From an uncultured Prevotellaceae bacterium (GTDB lineage Bacteria; Bacteroidota; Bacteroidia; Bacteroidales; Bacteroidaceae), in contig CACWMK010000001.1 in the NCBI GenBank assembly GCA_902761905.1, positions 62,001 to 126,000 on the forward strand: 64,000 bases of DNA, read 5' to 3'. The first letter of the stretch is position 1, and each line of letters begins with the position of its first letter. The notes beneath the pieces were generated by a model. That model worked only from the letters and a program-made list of their open reading frames with translations, was not told the DNA's origin and searched no databases. Shown here piece by piece: positions 36,180 to 45,351 of this stretch. The translations under genes were made by a program, and so were the position numbers.

Positions 36180-37344
36180 TTTCTATCAGCGTTTTCCATT
36201 GCTCGGCTATCACACTTACGTTGAATCGCTGCGCCAGCATCAGTGCCTCGTCCGACTTAGGTTGCCAGTCCATATATGTGGCATCCTCCAGTTTCTTGGC
36301 CAGATCATCCACATCACCATTCTTAAAGTATATACCGAAGTCGCCTAGTATCTCCTTGCTCGACGGCAGGTCAGATGAAATCACCGGCAGTCCGTGGGCC
36401 ATCGCATGTACCAGTACTAGTCCGAAGTCCTTCCATCTCGAGCTAGATACATAGATACTAGCCTGCGAATAATACTTCTGTATATCCTCGGTATAAGGAT
36501 GTATCTTTACTCTTCTGGTCAGATAGCGATTCTCAATCATCTTGTTCAGCGCATCCTTTTCTGGTCCGTCGCCTACGATATCGAGATACCAATCCTGATT
36601 ATGCTGTGCAAACTTGTCGAACGCCTTAATCAGCAGGTCGAATCCCTTGTGTTGAGGCACCAGTCTACCTATAGCCAGGAATCGTCTGTTCTTAGCGCTG
36701 GCAGGCGCACCTGGTTTTATTGTCAACGGGTTCGGAATCACAAATGGCGAGAAACCGTATGCATGATAGTACATCTCCGAATCCTGTAGATACAGCAGCA
36801 CAGTCTCATCTAGTTTCTGTAGCTGTCTGCCATAGTGATATTTCAGTTCTGTTCCCAGATATGGCGATCCCTCTCTGATAAATGCATTAAACGAATTATA
36901 TATCCATCCGATAGCCTTTACCCCGCCCAGATCCTTCTTGATGGTAGCCAGTCGCATAGATAGATATGAGTTTACAGCTATTATCGCGTCATAGTTGCCT
37001 TCTTTTAGCACCTTTACCACTGCCTCACGTCTTTGTTTTGGGAACGAACTGTGAGCATACAAGTCTGATGTAGTTGCTGTTTTGGGCAGTAGATTCTTAT
37101 ACAGATAGTTGTAAATGCTATACGACAGCTTTTTCCACTTACCTATTTCCGGAAAGTGGGTATATACGAACTTGATGGGATAGTTCTGTAAGTCATACAT
37201 CCTCAGGTCTTCTTGCTCAGGATCCTCAAACGTCACGATTGTCACATCGTAGTATTTCGTCAGTTCTTCAGCTATCACAGCGGTAACTCTTTGCTTACCG
37301 CTCGACTTGAAAATGCTATCTGCTATAAAACATATCTTCTTCAT
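36151..37344 (-). CDS. Family 4 glycosyltransferase, paralogue A
   Basis: The 397-residue GT-B enzyme starts [34 protein letters not shown] and has [21 protein letters not shown] and the donor region [19 protein letters not shown]. In the E-x7-E motif both expected glutamates are replaced (D in KDFG and H in VHAMA), unlike paralogue B which has EGMPLVLVEAMS. It closely resembles the product of 37426-38598 along its length (shared [28 protein letters not shown]). Both genes have the same 41-bp upstream module. First gene of the operon with the acyltransferase and third GT. Confidence 0.92.
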   Translation of the reverse strand: MKKICFIADSIFKSSGKQRVTAVIAEELTKYYDVTIVTFEDPEQEDLRMYDLQNYPIKFVYTHFPEIGKWKKLSYSIYNYLYKNLLPKTATTSDLYAHSSFPKQRREAVVKVLKEGNYDAIIAVNSYLSMRLATIKKDLGGVKAIGWIYNSFNAFIREGSPYLGTELKYHYGRQLQKLDETVLLYLQDSEMYYHAYGFSPFVIPNPLTIKPGAPASAKNRRFLAIGRLVPQHKGFDLLIKAFDKFAQHNQDWYLDIVGDGPEKDALNKMIENRYLTRRVKIHPYTEDIQKYYSQASIYVSSSRWKDFGLVLVHAMAHGLPVISSDLPSSKEILGDFGIYFKNGDVDDLAKKLEDATYMDWQPKSDEALMLAQRFNVSVIAEQWKTLIESDGQRKGKK

Positions 37345-37361
37345 ACGTGCCCAATTTACGC

Positions 37362-37402
37362 TGACAAAAGTACAAATATTTTTGGATTATTCCAAATTTT
37401 AT
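37362..37402 (-). promoter_or_regulatory. 41-bp promoter/operator module, copy 1
   Basis: On the minus strand TTTG, a 20-bp spacer and TACTTTTG form a full Bacteroidota promoter 18 bp before the 37344 start. The -33 box lies in a palindrome TTTGGA-TTAT-TCCAAA. The whole 41 bp is identical to 38623-38663. Confidence 0.88.
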
Positions 37403-37425
37403 GCACTATTTCTTAAAAAATGATA

Positions 37426-38598
37426 TTATTCAATCAGTTTTTTCCACTGGCTGATGATATTTTCAATATCAAATCGCTTAGCTATCTCCAGAGCCTCTTT
37501 TGATTTTGCCTCCCAATCTATATGCGTAGCATCTTCCAACCGCAGTGCCAAGTCTTCGATATCCCCGTTCTTGAAATACATTCCAAAGTCACCTAGAATT
37601 TCCTTACTCACCGGTAAATCCGATGTTACAATTGGTAGTCCGTGCGACATCGCTTCAACCAATACTAGTGGCATACCTTCCCATCTCGAACTCAGCACAT
37701 AAACTTGGGCTTTAGAATAGTACTCCTGAATATGATTGGTAAATGGATGAATGGTAATTTTATCCTCTAGCTGATACTTTGCAATCAGTTTTCTGAATGT
37801 CTTTTCTTCAGTTCCTTCACCCACTATATCCAGTTTCCATTCTTTATTCTTCTGTGCAAACAGATTGAATGCCTCTATAATTAGATCTATGCCTTTATGT
37901 AGTGGAGTAAATCTTCCTACAGTTAAGAATCTTTTGCTTGTTCCTGTAGAAGGCTCTCCTTGTTTTAGTGTCAACGGGTTGTATATCACTGTTGGCGTAA
38001 AATGCTTGTCGTATGTATTACACCTGTTTGCATCATCTTGACACAGCACAACCACATCATCCAGCTTCCTAAACTGATAGATATAGTGCCTACGCCTTTT
38101 TGCTCCTATATAATAATGTGAGTCCTCCCCAAACAGAGCTTCATATGAATTATGCAGCCATCCGATACATTTGACTCCAGGCAGATGTTTCTTTATTGTT
38201 GCTAATCTAGCGGCAAGTGGTGCATGCACCCCAATGATTATATCATATTCCCCTTGTTTCAACTCCGCCAATAAAGCATTCCGCAATTCAGATGGATACG
38301 AACTATGAGCATACAGATCTGAGCACCATTCGCATTTTGGTTGCAATTTCAGATAAAGCCCACTATAAGCTTTGCATAGATGCCTTTTCAGATTGCCAAT
38401 CTTCGGATAACAAAAGAATCGATATGCAATGTCCACATCCTTTAGACCATATAGATTTGTATCAAGCAGTTCTGGCTTATCAAAGGTCACGATGTTCACA
38501 TCATAATCCTTTGCCAATTCTTTGGCAATCACTGCAGTCACTCTTTGCACCCCACCGATACTTAAAATGCTATCAACTACAAAGCAAATCCTCTTCAT
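37426..38598 (-). CDS. Family 4 glycosyltransferase, paralogue B
   Basis: The 390-residue GT4 enzyme has [33 protein letters not shown] at the start region, FLTVGRFTPLHKGIDLIIEAF at the domain junction and an intact donor motif EGMPLVLVEAMSHGLPIVTS. It is a diverged duplicate of the gene downstream (36151-37344). It is transcribed from its own copy of the shared promoter module and is followed by that of the next operon. Confidence 0.92.
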   Translation of the reverse strand: MKRICFVVDSILSIGGVQRVTAVIAKELAKDYDVNIVTFDKPELLDTNLYGLKDVDIAYRFFCYPKIGNLKRHLCKAYSGLYLKLQPKCEWCSDLYAHSSYPSELRNALLAELKQGEYDIIIGVHAPLAARLATIKKHLPGVKCIGWLHNSYEALFGEDSHYYIGAKRRRHYIYQFRKLDDVVVLCQDDANRCNTYDKHFTPTVIYNPLTLKQGEPSTGTSKRFLTVGRFTPLHKGIDLIIEAFNLFAQKNKEWKLDIVGEGTEEKTFRKLIAKYQLEDKITIHPFTNHIQEYYSKAQVYVLSSRWEGMPLVLVEAMSHGLPIVTSDLPVSKEILGDFGMYFKNGDIEDLALRLEDATHIDWEAKSKEALEIAKRFDIENIISQWKKLIE

Positions 38599-38622
38599 CT
38601 ACAAAAATTCTTTCTAATACGA

Positions 38623-38663
38623 TGACAAAAGTACAAATATTTTTGGATTATTCCAAATTTTAT
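38623..38663 (-). promoter_or_regulatory. 41-bp promoter/operator module, copy 2
   Basis: Identical to 37362-37402. On the minus strand the -33 TTTG is at 38657-38654 and -7 TACTTTTG at 38633-38626 with 20 bp between, driving the 37426-38598 gene. The palindrome at 38642-38657 is shared with the divergent glf promoter. Confidence 0.9.
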
Positions 38664-38673
38664 CATATATTTG
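38642..38673 (+). promoter_or_regulatory. Divergent promoter of glf, sharing the palindromic -33 region
   Basis: TTTG at 38642-38645, 20 bp, TATATTTG at 38666-38673 followed by CACC. Its -33 box is the left half of the palindrome whose right half is the -33 box of the minus-strand promoter, so the two promoters overlap. Confidence 0.87.
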
Positions 38674-38692
38674 CACCAAATTCATTATTGAT

Positions 38693-39829
38693 ATGGCAAA
38701 AGAATACGATTATCTAATAGTTGGAGCCGGTATTTATGGTGCTACATTTGCATGCATGGCTCACCGCCAGAGAAAACGTTGCCTAGTGATTGATAAACGC
38801 AATCATTTAGGAGGAAACATTTATTGCGAGAATATCGAAGGTATAAATGTTCATAAGTATGGCGCCCATATATTCCACACCTCTAATAAGAAAGTATGGG
38901 ATTTCGCAAACTCCATTGTCGAATTCAATCGCTATACCAATTCTCCTATTGCCAACTATAAAGGTAAACAGTATAATCTGCCATTCAATATGAATACCTT
39001 CTATCAGATGTGGGGAGTTCTCACACCTGCTGAGGCCCAAGCCAAGATAGAAGAACAGCGTCAGGAAGCCCTTGAAAAGATGAAGGCCGATGGCGCTACA
39101 GAACCTAGAAACCTTGAGGAACAGGCACAAATACTGATAGGTAAGGACATTTATGAGATTCTTATCAAAGGCTATACTGAAAAACAGTGGGGCCGTAAAT
39201 GTAGCGAACTGCCTGCCTTTATCATCAAGCGTCTTCCAGTACGTTTCGTTCACGATAATAATTATTTTAACGATCGATTCCAGGGTATTCCTATAGGTGG
39301 TTTCAATAAACTCATAGATGGCCTACTTGAAGGTGTGGATGTAAAACTTAATGTTGATTTCTTCGATGATCGTCAGCATTGGGAGCAGATTGCTGATAAG
39401 GTGTTGTATACTGGTAAACTGGATGAATACTTCGATTATCGTTATGGCAAACTCGAATATCGCACGGTTCGTTTCGAAGAAGAAATCCTTGATATGCCCA
39501 ACTATCAAGGCAATGCCGTTATGAATTTTACCGATGCCGATGTTCCATATACCCGTGTCATCGAGCACAAACATTTCGAAATGTTCGGCGATGATGTTTA
39601 CAAGTGTCCCAAGACTGTTATTTCTCGTGAATACTCCACTGAGTGGAAGGATGGTATGGAACCATACTATAGTGTAAACGACGACAAGAATATGTCGTTA
39701 TACAATCGCTACAAAGAATTAGCCGACCAAATCCCTAACCTAATCTTAGGTGGTCATTTGGCTGAATACAAGTATTACGACATGGCTCCAATTATGGAGA
39801 AGGTTATGGGATTGTTTGATCAGTTATAA
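38693..39829 (+). CDS. glf: UDP-galactopyranose mutase
   Basis: Glf interconverts UDP-galactopyranose and UDP-galactofuranose using reduced FAD. The 378-residue enzyme has the FAD-binding GAGIYGATFACMAHRQ motif at its start, RNHLGGNIYCENIEG, HKYGAHIFHTSNKKVWDF, the KGYTEKQWGRKCSELPAFII region and the C-terminal AEYKYYDM signature. It shows that galactofuranose is used in the polysaccharide made by the neighbouring genes. Confidence 0.97.
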   Translation: MAKEYDYLIVGAGIYGATFACMAHRQRKRCLVIDKRNHLGGNIYCENIEGINVHKYGAHIFHTSNKKVWDFANSIVEFNRYTNSPIANYKGKQYNLPFNMNTFYQMWGVLTPAEAQAKIEEQRQEALEKMKADGATEPRNLEEQAQILIGKDIYEILIKGYTEKQWGRKCSELPAFIIKRLPVRFVHDNNYFNDRFQGIPIGGFNKLIDGLLEGVDVKLNVDFFDDRQHWEQIADKVLYTGKLDEYFDYRYGKLEYRTVRFEEEILDMPNYQGNAVMNFTDADVPYTRVIEHKHFEMFGDDVYKCPKTVISREYSTEWKDGMEPYYSVNDDKNMSLYNRYKELADQIPNLILGGHLAEYKYYDMAPIMEKVMGLFDQL

Positions 39830-39836
39830 AGATTGT

Positions 39837-41000
39837 ATGGCATTGATGAAATTAGCTTTCCTTTGCAATAACATGAAGTCGACAAATGGAGTCGAACGTG
39901 TTTTGTCGCAGCGACTTAGTTTGTTGGCAGATAGTGGAGAGTATGATGTCTATCTTATAACATACAATCAATACGGAGTACCTTTTTCTTTTCCAATATC
40001 TGATAAAGTGCATTATATTGATTTGGCAACAAGATACATAGAACGTTGTTCTTATCATGGTTTATATCAGTATTTTGATAGGTTTTATAGCGGTAGGTCA
40101 TTTAAACGATTATTTCATCGTTGTGTTGAAACAATAGAGCCGGATGTTTTGACATGTGTTGATATGCATTTGGCTGATCTTGAAGCTGTACTTTCTTTGA
40201 GAATCGACGTTAGGAAGGTTGTGGAGTGTCATTGTGGTTTATCGGCATATTATACAGATTTAGAGAAACTGAGAAGTAGATGTAAACGAAATAGAGAGCG
40301 TAATTTGAAGCAAAGATTAATCCGAACTATAAGAAAGTTCGATAGAATTATAGTGATGACAGAGGCTGAGAGAGAGGAATGGAATTTAGATGACAAAGTT
40401 GTTTTTATTCCAAATATGCTTGTTTCATTTCCGGAAAACTTTCCAGAGCGTACAACTACATATCATCGTATAATAAGTGTTGGCAGGTATGCATACCAGA
40501 AGGGATATGATTTATTATTAGACGCCTGGAAGCTTATTTGTAATAAGTATCCTGATTGGTCTCTTAATATTTATGGTAGTCATGATGGAGATATAGGTGA
40601 TTATGACCAACTGAAGCATACGATAAATGAAAATCAGATGCAAAATGTATATTTGCATCCAGCATCAAATGATGTCTATTCTGAATATTCTGAAAGTGAT
40701 TTCTACGTGATGTCGTCTCGTTATGAGTCGTTTGGTTTAGTCTTGATAGAGGCTATGTCATGTGGCTTGCCAATTGTCTCTTTTGATTGTCATTTTGGAC
40801 CTAGATCTATCATAGCTGATGGAGAAACTGGAATCCTAGTTCCGCCATCCGATGTAAAAAAGATGGCTGATTCTATCAGTTTTATGATAGAGCATACAGA
40901 TGAGCGTATTAGGATGGGACAAAATGCACGCAAAGTAGTTTCAAAGTACAGACCTGAAACAATCATCTCTAATTGGCGACAGTTCTATCAATCTGTATAG
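39837..41000 (+). CDS. Family 4 glycosyltransferase
   Basis: The 387-residue GT-B enzyme has KLAFLCNNMKSTNGVERVLSQRLSLL at its start, RIISVGRYAYQKGYDLLLDAWKLI at the domain junction and donor motif ESFGLVLIEAMSCGLPIVSFDC, then GPRSIIADGETGILVPP. It lies 7 bp after glf, so co-transcription is likely. ATG at 39846 (MKLAFLCNN) is an equally good start; a longer frame to 39750 runs into glf and is not likely. The gene is more AT-rich than glf. Its end overlaps the convergent gene by 13 bp. Confidence 0.9.
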   Translation: MALMKLAFLCNNMKSTNGVERVLSQRLSLLADSGEYDVYLITYNQYGVPFSFPISDKVHYIDLATRYIERCSYHGLYQYFDRFYSGRSFKRLFHRCVETIEPDVLTCVDMHLADLEAVLSLRIDVRKVVECHCGLSAYYTDLEKLRSRCKRNRERNLKQRLIRTIRKFDRIIVMTEAEREEWNLDDKVVFIPNMLVSFPENFPERTTTYHRIISVGRYAYQKGYDLLLDAWKLICNKYPDWSLNIYGSHDGDIGDYDQLKHTINENQMQNVYLHPASNDVYSEYSESDFYVMSSRYESFGLVLIEAMSCGLPIVSFDCHFGPRSIIADGETGILVPPSDVKKMADSISFMIEHTDERIRMGQNARKVVSKYRPETIISNWRQFYQSV

Positions 41001-42118
41001 TCTTCAAATACACAATCTATTACCTTTTGCATTTGATGATTCCATGATAAATGTTCTATTGACGTTCTGATATCTACAGGCGATAGTGTAAGATGCTGGT
41101 AAAATGAAATGATACGATTAATATCTATAGGTGTCTCATCGGCAGGCGCTTTTAGAACATATTTTTGCATCTCAAAATCCTCGTCTGTTTCAGAGTAAAT
41201 GAATGGGATACCTCTAGCTGCGTATTCTCTGTTTTTGAGTGTTTTAATTTTATCTATTCCTACACGGTGCCTACCTAAACTTCCTATGCCAAAGTTACAT
41301 GCATCGAAAACTTTGTCAAGTTCATCTCCATGTTTTTTGCCATGAAGTATAACGTATTGTTCAAGATGATTGTTGGCAATCATCTGTTTAAAACTTATTT
41401 CGTCGTTATTGAAGAAAAAGTAACCAACAATGTGGAATTTTACGATTACGTCGTGGGGCTTTGCATAATACGCAGCTAGTCCTTTGATAACCCGGTCAAA
41501 TCCATGCCATGGGTGTATTTCTGCTACTCCAATTAGATTAATTTCTGATGAATCATTTGTTTTTATAGACTTCATTTTAATACTATCGAAATCTATTCCA
41601 TTAGATATCTGAATGGTTTTTTTTCCAAATATCTCAGTATAGCTAGAAAAAGTTACTATAGCATCCAATTGCTTAGCAAGACTTTTTCTGAATATCCTAT
41701 CCTGAAAGATTTGTTTGCCCATGCCTTGTGAGAGATACTCTGCATCATAGGGGTATGTTGGAATCTCCATAACCACCTTCATTCCTGCCTTTTTCATCCT
41801 TTTTACCATGTTGATTGTGAATGGATTGGCATTGTGGTTGGAACGTATATATACAAATGTTATGTTTTCTTTAATAGCGTATTTGACTATAGACGAGAAT
41901 TCTGTTCTTTTCAAAATCTTGCTTTTTATTCCAGTTCCATAATCAGCAATGACTTGGTTGCCCACCATCCTTCTTTTATTGTTTTTTTCATCCATATAGC
42001 ATAAATGCGTATGGATACCACATGCATTTAGGGCATTAATCTGATAGGTTATTTTCTTGCTGATACCATTGTTGGGATCAAAACCATGGAAAACTAAAAA
42101 TAATGCGTCTTTGTTCAT
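40988..42118 (-). CDS. Glycosyltransferase, GT-B type
   Basis: The 376-residue protein has GT-B features: an N-terminal Rossmann start (DALFLVFHGFDPNNGISKKITYQI), VVMEIPTYPYDAEY, INLIGVAEIHPWHGFDRVIKGLA and HGKKHGDELDKVFDACNFGIGSLG. The usual E-x7-E donor motif is weak (KNREYAARGIPFIYS). It is probably a divergent GT4. It begins 2 bp after the GT2 gene on the same strand, forming a two-gene operon. Very AT-rich. Confidence 0.83.
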   Translation of the reverse strand: MNKDALFLVFHGFDPNNGISKKITYQINALNACGIHTHLCYMDEKNNKRRMVGNQVIADYGTGIKSKILKRTEFSSIVKYAIKENITFVYIRSNHNANPFTINMVKRMKKAGMKVVMEIPTYPYDAEYLSQGMGKQIFQDRIFRKSLAKQLDAIVTFSSYTEIFGKKTIQISNGIDFDSIKMKSIKTNDSSEINLIGVAEIHPWHGFDRVIKGLAAYYAKPHDVIVKFHIVGYFFFNNDEISFKQMIANNHLEQYVILHGKKHGDELDKVFDACNFGIGSLGRHRVGIDKIKTLKNREYAARGIPFIYSETDEDFEMQKYVLKAPADETPIDINRIISFYQHLTLSPVDIRTSIEHLSWNHQMQKVIDCVFEDYTD

Positions 42119-42120
42119 TT

Positions 42121-43176
42121 TTAGATGTATCCTTTTTTCTTTCCAATAATTGTGATAATACTTGTAGTAAGGAATGCTGGTATTATACCTAACATATAGA
42201 ATGCAATGTTAATGCATCTGTATTTCTTAAATGCTAGGATTTCTTTTATTGATAATGGATGTTTGAGTGCGCTCTTTATTACTTGGTTCTCTAGTTCTGG
42301 AACAATTCTACTCTTATTCTTTAAGAATCCACAAATAGCATAGAACATCAAAATCATGCCTTTGGTGCATCGTGTCTCAAAATATGGTTTGTGTTTTAGT
42401 TCTTTGCATTTGTCTTTTAAATAAGAGTAGACTCTTATGAACTCAATAATATCTTCGAGTTTTATTTCTTTTCTGTATTGATAGTTTGAAAGCGAATTGT
42501 CTCTGATAACATAATAATATGTATAATCAGAAATTAATACGGCATTATTTACTAATGGTGTCATGTCACAACTGCAAATCATATCATCACAGAATTTGGC
42601 TTTTTTGAATCTGATATGATGCTTTTCTATAAAATCATGTCTAATAAGTGTATTCCAAATATAGTCTCTGAAGGTTGGATGTAGTGATTGATTAGCAAAC
42701 TTGGCAAGTCCATCGGGTTCGTTAATAACTAAATTAGGTTGGTTAAGATAATCTTGTCCTATCTCCTTATAATTTCCATCAGGGTCAACAGGTTTAACAG
42801 AACCATAAACGGCTTCTGCGTTATGTGCTATAGCTTGCTTGTACAGTTTTTCTATGCAATCTTCAGAGATATAGTCATCAGAATCAAGCAAGTAGATATA
42901 CTCTCCTTGGGCTTCTTCCAGAATACGATTGCGAGCAGCCCAACACCCCATATTCTGTGGCTGTGTAATAATCCTGATATTTTTCCCTCGAGGATGTGAG
43001 TTCTGTAGTTCCTTAATGATGTCAATGGACTTATCTGGACCCCAATCGTCAATGGCTAGTATTTCTATATCGTCTTCGAAAGTTTGGTTTAATACAGAAA
43101 GCATACACTTACGAATATATTTCTCTACGCCATAAACAGGCATGCCAATGGTGATTTTGTATTTGTAACTATCCAT
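42121..43176 (-). CDS. Family 2 glycosyltransferase
   Basis: The 351-residue GT-A enzyme has the GT2 start (ITIGMPVYGVEKYIRKCMLSVLNQTF), ILAIDDWGPDKS, GCWAARNRILEEAQGEYIYLLDSDDYI with the DxD metal site in DSDD, and a C-terminal hydrophobic helix (CINIAFYMLGIIPAFLTTSIITI). It inverts nucleotide-sugar donors onto the growing polysaccharide. First of two genes from its own promoter. Confidence 0.92.
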   Translation of the reverse strand: MDSYKYKITIGMPVYGVEKYIRKCMLSVLNQTFEDDIEILAIDDWGPDKSIDIIKELQNSHPRGKNIRIITQPQNMGCWAARNRILEEAQGEYIYLLDSDDYISEDCIEKLYKQAIAHNAEAVYGSVKPVDPDGNYKEIGQDYLNQPNLVINEPDGLAKFANQSLHPTFRDYIWNTLIRHDFIEKHHIRFKKAKFCDDMICSCDMTPLVNNAVLISDYTYYYVIRDNSLSNYQYRKEIKLEDIIEFIRVYSYLKDKCKELKHKPYFETRCTKGMILMFYAICGFLKNKSRIVPELENQVIKSALKHPLSIKEILAFKKYRCINIAFYMLGIIPAFLTTSIITIIGKKKGYI

Positions 43177-43203
43177 ATTTGTGACTTGTTTGTTATTTGT
43201 GCG

Positions 43204-43234
43204 CTAAGATACGTGTTTTTTTCAAAATAACCAA
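43204..43234 (-). promoter_or_regulatory. Probable promoter of the 43176 operon
   Basis: Minus strand TTG at 43234-43232, 20 bp, TATCTTAG at 43211-43204: one mismatch to the -7 consensus. It lies in the 156-bp region divergent with 43333. Confidence 0.6.
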
Positions 43235-43281
43235 GTAAATGTTTTTTTTTTTGTTTTTTTTCTCAAAAACATATCATATTA

Positions 43282-43313
43282 TTTGGTGGTATGCCCGAAA
43301 AACAGTATTTTTG
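43282..43313 (+). promoter_or_regulatory. Promoter of the GT32-like gene
   Basis: TTTG at 43282-43285, 20-bp spacer, TATTTTTG at 43306-43313 then CA: a full consensus promoter 19 bp before the chosen ATG. A run of T residues (43239-43261) precedes it. Confidence 0.85.
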
Positions 43314-43332
43314 CAAAAACAATTTAGTAGTT

Positions 43333-44094
43333 ATGATACCTAAAATTATTCATCTATGTTGGCTAAGTGGTGATCCATATCCACAAAAGATAGCAAAGTG
43401 TTTGGCAAGTTGGAAAAAACATCTGCCAGATTATGAAGTGATGCTTTGGGATACAAATCGTTTTAATTTGGATTCATCAATTTGGGTGAAACAGGCATTT
43501 GAGAAGAAGAAATATGCTTTTGCTGCAGATTATATCCGCTTTTACGCTTTGTATCATTTTGGTGGAATTTATTTAGATTCAGATGTGGAGGTATTAAAGA
43601 GTTTTGATGATTTGTTGGATTTGCCGTATTTTATGGGGGCCGAGAAAGCACAAACCCCAGAAGCTGCTATTATGGCAGCTGAGAAGGGCTGTGACTGGAT
43701 AAAGGCATGCTTAGATTATTATCAGGATCGTCCTTTTGTTAATGAAGATGGAAGTCTGAGTATTCAGACTGTACCAGATATAATGATTCGTCAGATTGAG
43801 CAGATTAAGCCTGTAAGAGTACTTTCTTTAGAAGACAGTTTGAACATACGTAATTTTGATATGCAAAAAGAGGTATTGGAGTTTAATGATGCTTTTTTCT
43901 CTCCAAAAGTGTTCGATTCCCGTGAAGTGGAGATTACACCATATACTTATGCTATTCATCATTACCAGAATTCGTGGTTCTCTCCGAAAGCTAAAATATA
44001 TTATCGGATAAGAGCATACTTTGTGAAAGTATTAGGACGAGGTTTTGTTAGAAAAGCAGAAATGCTTCTAATGCCATGGAAATTTAAAAAATAA
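43333..44094 (+). CDS. GT32-like glycosyltransferase (DXD sugar-binding family)
   Basis: The 253-residue protein starts IPKIIHLCWLSGDPYPQKIAKCLASW and has AADYIRFYALYHFGGIYLDSDVEVLKSF, the hallmark of the Gly_transf_sug/OCH1-like family with its DSD metal site. The C-terminal HHYQNSW is also typical. These enzymes often add galactose or mannose in capsule or LPS. ATG 43333 is preferred because the alternative start at 43291 lies within the promoter. Confidence 0.9.
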   Translation: MIPKIIHLCWLSGDPYPQKIAKCLASWKKHLPDYEVMLWDTNRFNLDSSIWVKQAFEKKKYAFAADYIRFYALYHFGGIYLDSDVEVLKSFDDLLDLPYFMGAEKAQTPEAAIMAAEKGCDWIKACLDYYQDRPFVNEDGSLSIQTVPDIMIRQIEQIKPVRVLSLEDSLNIRNFDMQKEVLEFNDAFFSPKVFDSREVEITPYTYAIHHYQNSWFSPKAKIYYRIRAYFVKVLGRGFVRKAEMLLMPWKFKK

Positions 44095-44155
44095 AGTAAT
44101 GTATTAGTTTTTTTTTGAGGGAATGAATAATTTAGTCATTTATTTATTGGTTATA

Positions 44156-45205
44156 TTAAGAAACATCAATTATTTTAATTTTTTTGTAAATCCTTTCCTC
44201 TTCTAATGTATGTTTTATGTGCTCAAGTGATTTCGGAGTTATCTTTTTAATATAGTTATGTATATTTGCTTTTGATTTAGCGGGAACGTTTTTATATGCA
44301 GACAATGGTTCAAGCTTGTTTGCGTTAATGTTAATGTAATTAAGGATTTCTTGAACATTCTTGTAGGTGTCGGTAATGGAACTTTTATTCTTGTTCCAGG
44401 ACTCTAGATTAATCATCCGATACTTGTCTAAAATATTTTTCTGATCAAGTATTTCTCTTTGAGGATAAAATGCAAAATGTGCTAAAATAGCATCCCCATT
44501 TATACAATTTGATTTGCCGATTATTGATGGATAAATACATGATAAAAATTCTTCATCATCTCCGGTAACTATTCCTTGAAAATCTCTAAAATCTTTTCCA
44601 AACCATAAAATTGCATTTATAGAAAATCGACACATGGCTACAGGTTGTGCTCCTAGGTGTAATGATTTGTATGTGTCGTTTTCAATGCACTTTTGAAACC
44701 ATTTGTGTAAACAATAAGCAAAATGACCATCTCTCCACATCACAGCACTGAATGGATTCGATCTGCAATAGTGTGATATGGAAATCTTATTTCGTATTTG
44801 CATTAGATATGTGCACAATGAATTGTTAATGACTAAAGGTGATACTAAGAAATAGTTTGGATGTTCTACTCTAAACTTGACCATTAATTCAATTGTGTCT
44901 GGTTGCATCCAAACAATATCATCATCAAGTTTGAAATATATTGTATTGTTATCTGTGCATGTTTTATAGAATGAATTAATTGACGATATTCCATCAACAT
45001 AACCATCAGGTTGCCATACCAAATTAATTTTAGGATACATATTGGCTAATAACCTGAAAAACTCTGTATCGGCTCCGTTGTTCGTGTTTACCCAGATATC
45101 ATATTGGTCTATAATATCCGAACTAAGGATATAAGGAACAAGGTATTGCATATACCTCCTTCTACCAGCTGCTGTATTTGCTATAACTTTATAGTTTTTA
45201 TACAT
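44156..45205 (-). CDS. Putative GT-A-fold glycosyltransferase, unassigned family
   Basis: The 349-residue protein is not assigned to a GT family. Its N-terminus (YKVIANTAAGRRRYMQYL) and YDIWVNTNNGADTEFF, IYFKLDDDIVWMQPD with a DDD metal-site-like motif, and GDDEEFLS later are consistent with a GT-A fold transferase. The position among transferases supports this. It is strongly AT-rich compared with housekeeping genes in the window. It is a single-gene unit with its own promoter. Confidence 0.7.
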   Translation of the reverse strand: MYKNYKVIANTAAGRRRYMQYLVPYILSSDIIDQYDIWVNTNNGADTEFFRLLANMYPKINLVWQPDGYVDGISSINSFYKTCTDNNTIYFKLDDDIVWMQPDTIELMVKFRVEHPNYFLVSPLVINNSLCTYLMQIRNKISISHYCRSNPFSAVMWRDGHFAYCLHKWFQKCIENDTYKSLHLGAQPVAMCRFSINAILWFGKDFRDFQGIVTGDDEEFLSCIYPSIIGKSNCINGDAILAHFAFYPQREILDQKNILDKYRMINLESWNKNKSSITDTYKNVQEILNYININANKLEPLSAYKNVPAKSKANIHNYIKKITPKSLEHIKHTLEEERIYKKIKIIDVS

Positions 45206-45222
45206 ATGAGATAATTTTTTTG

Positions 45223-45252
45223 CAAAATTACATATTTTATATGTTTTTCCAA
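45223..45252 (-). promoter_or_regulatory. Promoter of the 45205 gene
   Basis: Minus strand TTG at 45252-45250, 19 bp, TAATTTTG at 45230-45223 followed by C: consensus match 17 bp before the start. Confidence 0.75.
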
Positions 45253-45302
45253 TTATTTTCCTCTGAAATGTTGTTAATTGTTATATGTTTTTTTGTATAT
45301 AG

Positions 45303-45333
45303 TTGGTATAATACAAAAAATAATGTACTTTTG
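45303..45333 (+). promoter_or_regulatory. Promoter of the four-gene glycosyltransferase operon
   Basis: TTG at 45303-45305, 20 bp, TACTTTTG at 45326-45333, 18 bp before the start codon at 45352. Confidence 0.78.
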
Positions 45334-45351
45334 TAATCAAATTCGTCTCAC

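Noticed and set aside
39750-39836. Upstream start for the GT4 gene after glf
   Set aside because: It overlaps the glf end in another frame and adds residues not found in the family before the first beta strand.
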